Source: Salinirubellus litoreus (GTDB lineage: Archaea; Halobacteriota; Halobacteria; Halobacteriales; Haloarculaceae). Taken from it: a stretch of 64,000 nucleotides of DNA. Position numbers and translations under genes: made by a program. Location of the stretch: positions 558,001-622,000 of the forward strand of contig NZ_CP147841.1 in the NCBI RefSeq assembly GCF_037335815.1. The letters run 5' to 3'. Position 1 is the first letter of the stretch, and each line of letters opens with the position of its first letter. Positions 61,326 to 64,000 of the stretch are shown here, piece after piece. Below the pieces are notes generated by a model. That model was not told the DNA's origin, made no database searches, and was given only the letters and a program-made list of their open reading frames with translations.

Positions 61326-62948
61326 CTACTCCAGCAACAGCAGGTCGGGGTTCTCGAGGTACTCGACGAGCGTGTTGGCGAACCGCGCGGCGTCGGCCCC
61401 GTCGACCACGCGGTGGTCGATAGAGAGCGAGAGCGGCAGGGTGTGCCGCGCCACGACCTCGCCGTCCTCTACGACCGGCCGCTGTTCCAGCTTCCCGAGC
61501 CCGAGGATGGCGGTCTCGGGGTAGTTGACGATCGGCGTGGCGTACTCCCCGCCGATGGCCCCGAAGTTCGTGATCGAGAACGTCCCACCCTGCATCTCCT
61601 CGCGGGCGATCGAGCGGTCGCGGGCCTTCGCCGCCAGCTCGTTCACCTCCTCGCCGATAGCGAGCATATCCTTCTCGCCCGCGTTCTCCACGACGGGCAC
61701 CATCAGTCCGGCGTCGGTGGCGACGGCGATCCCGACGTTGTGGTAGCCCTTGACCAGTATCTCCTCGTTCTCCTCGTCGAGCTGGGAGTTGAGGATGGGG
61801 TGCTGTCGGAGCGCCGCGACGACGGCCTTCACCACGAACGGCATGTACGTCAGCCGCGTCCCGCGCTCCGCCGCGCGGGGCTTCAGCCGCTCGCGGACCT
61901 CGACGAGGTCGTCGACGACGGCCTGATCGTGGTGGCTGACGTGCGGGGCGGTGTACTTCGAGCGCTCCATGGCCTGCCCGATGGTCCGCCGGATCCCGCG
62001 ATAGGGGACCCGCTCGACCTCACCCTCGGCGGTCGCCTCTACCTCGGCCCCCGTCCCGGGAGCCGACGCGCCGTCGCCGCCCGCCTCGGCCGAGACCGCC
62101 TCGACGTCCGCCTCCTGGGCCGCCCGCTGGGCCTCGGCGTACTGGCCCACCTGCTCGGCGGTGACGAACGACTCGCCCTCGCGCGTCTCCTCGGTCGGTA
62201 CGTCGTCGAGGTCGACCCCCTCCTCGCGGGCGAGTCGACGGGTGGCCGGGGCTGCGAGCGTCCGTTCGCGGCCCGCCGGCTCCGGGCCGGCCGTCGCGCC
62301 GTCGCCGATTCCGGCTCCCGTCGACGCCGCTGTCTCGGTCCCCCCCTCGACGCGCCGAGTCGCCTGTCGTGGCTCCGACTCGGGCTCACCCGACTCGTCT
62401 CCGGACCCGGACTCACCCGTATCCTCGGCGGCCGCCCGTACGTCGGACTCGGTGACGCGACCGCCGGGGCCCGACCCCGAGACGGCACCGATGTCGACGT
62501 CGAGTTCGCGGGCAAGCCGCCGGGCCGAGGGTGCCGCGAACGTCCGGCCGCCACGCTCCGCCGCCGAAGCCGTCCCCTCGGCCCCGACCTCATCGCCGTC
62601 CGCCTCCTCGATCGGGGTCACCGCGGACTCCGGCTCGCTCGCCTCGTCGGGCTCCGTTTCCGTTCCGGTCTCGCCCCCCTCTGCGGGTTCGTCGGCCCCG
62701 GACTCCTCGCCCTCGACGTCGAAGGTTATGATCACCTCGCCCACGGGGACCATCTCGCCCGCCTCGGCGCGTATCTCCCTCACGGTGCCGTTCACCGGCG
62801 AGGGGACCTCCACGACGGCCTTGTCGGTCTCGACCTCGGCGACGGGCTGGTCCTCGGTGACGGTGTCGCCGACCTCGACGAGCCAGTCGACGATCTCGGC
62901 CTCGGTCAGCCCCTCGCCGACGTCCGGGAGCTTGAACTCGCGAACCAT
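61326..62948 (-). CDS. pdhC: 2-oxoacid dehydrogenase dihydrolipoyl acyltransferase (E2)
   Basis: 540 residues. A lipoyl domain (about 1-78) has the lipoylated Lys in AEVETDKAVVEVPSPVNGTV. An acidic linker (about 80-130) follows, then two peripheral-subunit-binding-like segments: AAPSARRLARELDVDIGAVS (about 139-158) and AAPATRRLAREEGVDLDDVP (about 232-251). The catalytic domain ends in SLSIDHRVVDGADAARFANT (about 506-525), containing the active-site His and Asp. Two binding segments in one chain is more than the usual single copy. The complex likely uses pyruvate or branched-chain oxoacids. It starts 2 nt after the E1-beta stop. Confidence 0.92.
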   Translation of the reverse strand: MVREFKLPDVGEGLTEAEIVDWLVEVGDTVTEDQPVAEVETDKAVVEVPSPVNGTVREIRAEAGEMVPVGEVIITFDVEGEESGADEPAEGGETGTETEPDEASEPESAVTPIEEADGDEVGAEGTASAAERGGRTFAAPSARRLARELDVDIGAVSGSGPGGRVTESDVRAAAEDTGESGSGDESGEPESEPRQATRRVEGGTETAASTGAGIGDGATAGPEPAGRERTLAAPATRRLAREEGVDLDDVPTEETREGESFVTAEQVGQYAEAQRAAQEADVEAVSAEAGGDGASAPGTGAEVEATAEGEVERVPYRGIRRTIGQAMERSKYTAPHVSHHDQAVVDDLVEVRERLKPRAAERGTRLTYMPFVVKAVVAALRQHPILNSQLDEENEEILVKGYHNVGIAVATDAGLMVPVVENAGEKDMLAIGEEVNELAAKARDRSIAREEMQGGTFSITNFGAIGGEYATPIVNYPETAILGLGKLEQRPVVEDGEVVARHTLPLSLSIDHRVVDGADAARFANTLVEYLENPDLLLLE

Positions 62949-62950
62949 GC

Positions 62951-63949
62951 TCAGAACTCGTAGGCCCGGCGGATGCCGTCCTCGATCCGGGCCGCCTCGG
63001 GCAGATAGTAGTCCTCGAGCGCGTACAGGGGGACGGGCGTGTCGAACCCGGTCACCCGCTCGATGGGGGCCTCCTGGTACAGGAGGGCCTCCTCCTGTAT
63101 CGTCGCCGTGATCTCGCCAGCCAGCCCGCCCGTCTTCGGTGCCTCGTGGACCACGCAGGCCCGCCCGGTCTTTTTAAATGACTCGACGATCGCGTCCTCG
63201 TCGAGCGGCGAGAGCGTCCGGAGGTCGACCACGTCGCACTCGATCCCCTCCTCGGCCAGGTTCTCGGCGGCCTCCATCGTCGGCCGGGTCATCGCCCCCC
63301 AGGTGAACACCGAGACGTCATCGCCCTCCCGCCGGGTGGCGGCCTCACCCAGCGGTATCGTATAGGGCTCGTCAGGCACCTCCTCGCGGAACGCGCGGTA
63401 GATGAGCTTCGGTTCGAGGAAGATCACGGGGTCCGGATCGCGGATGGCCGAAGCGAGCAGCCCCTTCGTGTCGTGTGGCGTGCTCGGGATGACCACCTTC
63501 AGCCCGGGTTCGTGGACGAAGAACGCCTCCTTGGACTCGCTGTGGTGTTCGGGCGCGCGGATGCCGCCGCCGTAGGGGGCCCGGACGACCATCGGACAGG
63601 AGAACCGCCCGCGCGAGCGGTTCCGGAGCCGTGCGGCGTGGGAGATTATCTGATCGAACGCGGGGTAGATGAACCCCATGAACTGAATCTCGGGGACGGG
63701 GCGCAGCCCGTAGGCGGCCATCCCGATGCTCGTGCCGACGATGCCCGACTCGGCCAGCGGCGTGTCGATCACCCGGTCGCCGCCGAACTCGTCGTAGAGG
63801 CCCTGCGTGGCCCGGAAGACACCGCCGTTCCTGCCGACGTCCTCGCCGAGGACGATCACGTCCTCGTCGCGCTGCATCTCGCCGTACAGGCCGTCGCGGA
63901 CCGCCTGTACGAGGGTGAGGTTCTGCGTCGTCTGTTCCTGAGTGCTCAT
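62951..63949 (-). CDS. pdhB: 2-oxoacid dehydrogenase E1 component, beta subunit
   Basis: 332 residues from MSTQEQTTQNLTL. Thiamine-diphosphate enzyme beta-chain motifs: VIVLGEDVGRNGGVFRATQG (about 31-50), DTPLAESGIVGTSIGMAAYG, the conserved VRAPYGGGIRAPEHHSESKE (about 122-141), and VVIPSTPHDTKGLLASAIRD. It forms an alpha2-beta2 E1 that decarboxylates a 2-oxoacid and acylates the E2 lipoyl group. It begins 7 nt after the E1-alpha stop. The ATG at 63949 is preferred to a longer frame that runs into the alpha gene. Confidence 0.95.
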   Translation of the reverse strand: MSTQEQTTQNLTLVQAVRDGLYGEMQRDEDVIVLGEDVGRNGGVFRATQGLYDEFGGDRVIDTPLAESGIVGTSIGMAAYGLRPVPEIQFMGFIYPAFDQIISHAARLRNRSRGRFSCPMVVRAPYGGGIRAPEHHSESKEAFFVHEPGLKVVIPSTPHDTKGLLASAIRDPDPVIFLEPKLIYRAFREEVPDEPYTIPLGEAATRREGDDVSVFTWGAMTRPTMEAAENLAEEGIECDVVDLRTLSPLDEDAIVESFKKTGRACVVHEAPKTGGLAGEITATIQEEALLYQEAPIERVTGFDTPVPLYALEDYYLPEAARIEDGIRRAYEF

Positions 63950-63956
63950 CGGTGGC

Positions 63957-64000
63957 TCACTCCAGTAGTTCCTCGTCGCCGTGGCGTTCACGTAACTGTT
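63957..64000 (-). CDS. pdhA: 2-oxoacid dehydrogenase E1 component, alpha subunit (C-terminal end only)
   Basis: Only the last codons are in the window: QLRERHGDEELLE and a TGA at 63959-63957. The frame is set by the stop just before pdhB and matches the acidic C-terminus usual for E1-alpha. The body of the gene lies beyond the right edge. Confidence 0.7.
   Translation of the reverse strand, partial: QLRERHGDEELLE

Overview
The window is chromosomal DNA of a halophilic archaeon (class Halobacteria). The evidence is high GC with strong GC3 bias, acidic proteins, and an archaeal rRNA operon ordered 16S - tRNA-Ala(TGC) - 23S - 5S - tRNA-Cys(GCA). An MC1 chromosomal protein, a tandem-repeat tRNA-splicing endonuclease and several haloarchaea-specific DUF families agree. 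In many genes an A/T-rich TATA box lies about 27 nt upstream of the start codon, which implies leaderless mRNAs; I used this spacing to choose several starts. I cannot name the genus.

Layout. 1-9.85 kb: a surface-glycan or exopolysaccharide locus with three alkaline-phosphatase-superfamily proteins, two GT4 glycosyltransferases, one capsule-type GT-B-like protein and a Wzx-like flippase. 10.4-13.5 kb: membrane protein, TAT-exported gluconate-2-dehydrogenase subunit-3-like protein and GMC oxidoreductase. 13.6-14.3 kb: small membrane protein plus winged-helix regulator. 14.9-19.5 kb: overlapping MoxR / DUF58 / DUF4129 cluster. 19.6-23.8 kb: sulfopyruvate decarboxylase subunits, a 2-hydroxyacid dehydrogenase and a siroheme sulfite/nitrite reductase, suggesting sulfonate metabolism. 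24.5-25.9 kb: small haloarchaeal proteins, a DUF7119-type protein and tRNA-Lys followed by copies of its 3' end. 26-32.9 kb: assorted metabolic and membrane genes, including DHFR and a sequon-rich surface protein. 33.1-34.7 kb: a probable broken gene and a tailspike-like protein.

35.1-41.2 kb: the rRNA operon on the minus strand, with four TATA-like promoter elements and long inverted repeats that form the 16S and 23S processing stems. 41.6-43.6 kb: MC1, a small AbrB-like protein, a candidate structured RNA and pyrD. 43.8-51.7 kb: valS, a trans-sulfuration enzyme and pheST. 51.8-55.7 kb: SRPBCC protein, FAD oxidoreductase and ABC exporter. 55.8-59.6 kb: trpS, endA, a NucS-N-domain/zinc-finger protein and a small membrane protein. 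59.8 kb to the end: lpdA, E2, E1-beta and the last codons of E1-alpha of a 2-oxoacid dehydrogenase complex.

The most interesting signal is upstream of pheST. A leaderless 27-codon ORF ends in a Phe-rich stretch (four Phe within five residues) and is followed by GC-rich hairpins before pheS. This is the layout of a bacterial-type attenuator leader, but in an archaeon. A weaker parallel with Val codons lies upstream of valS. A second unexplained signal is a 78-nt element closed by a perfect 15-bp stem between the AbrB-like gene and pyrD.
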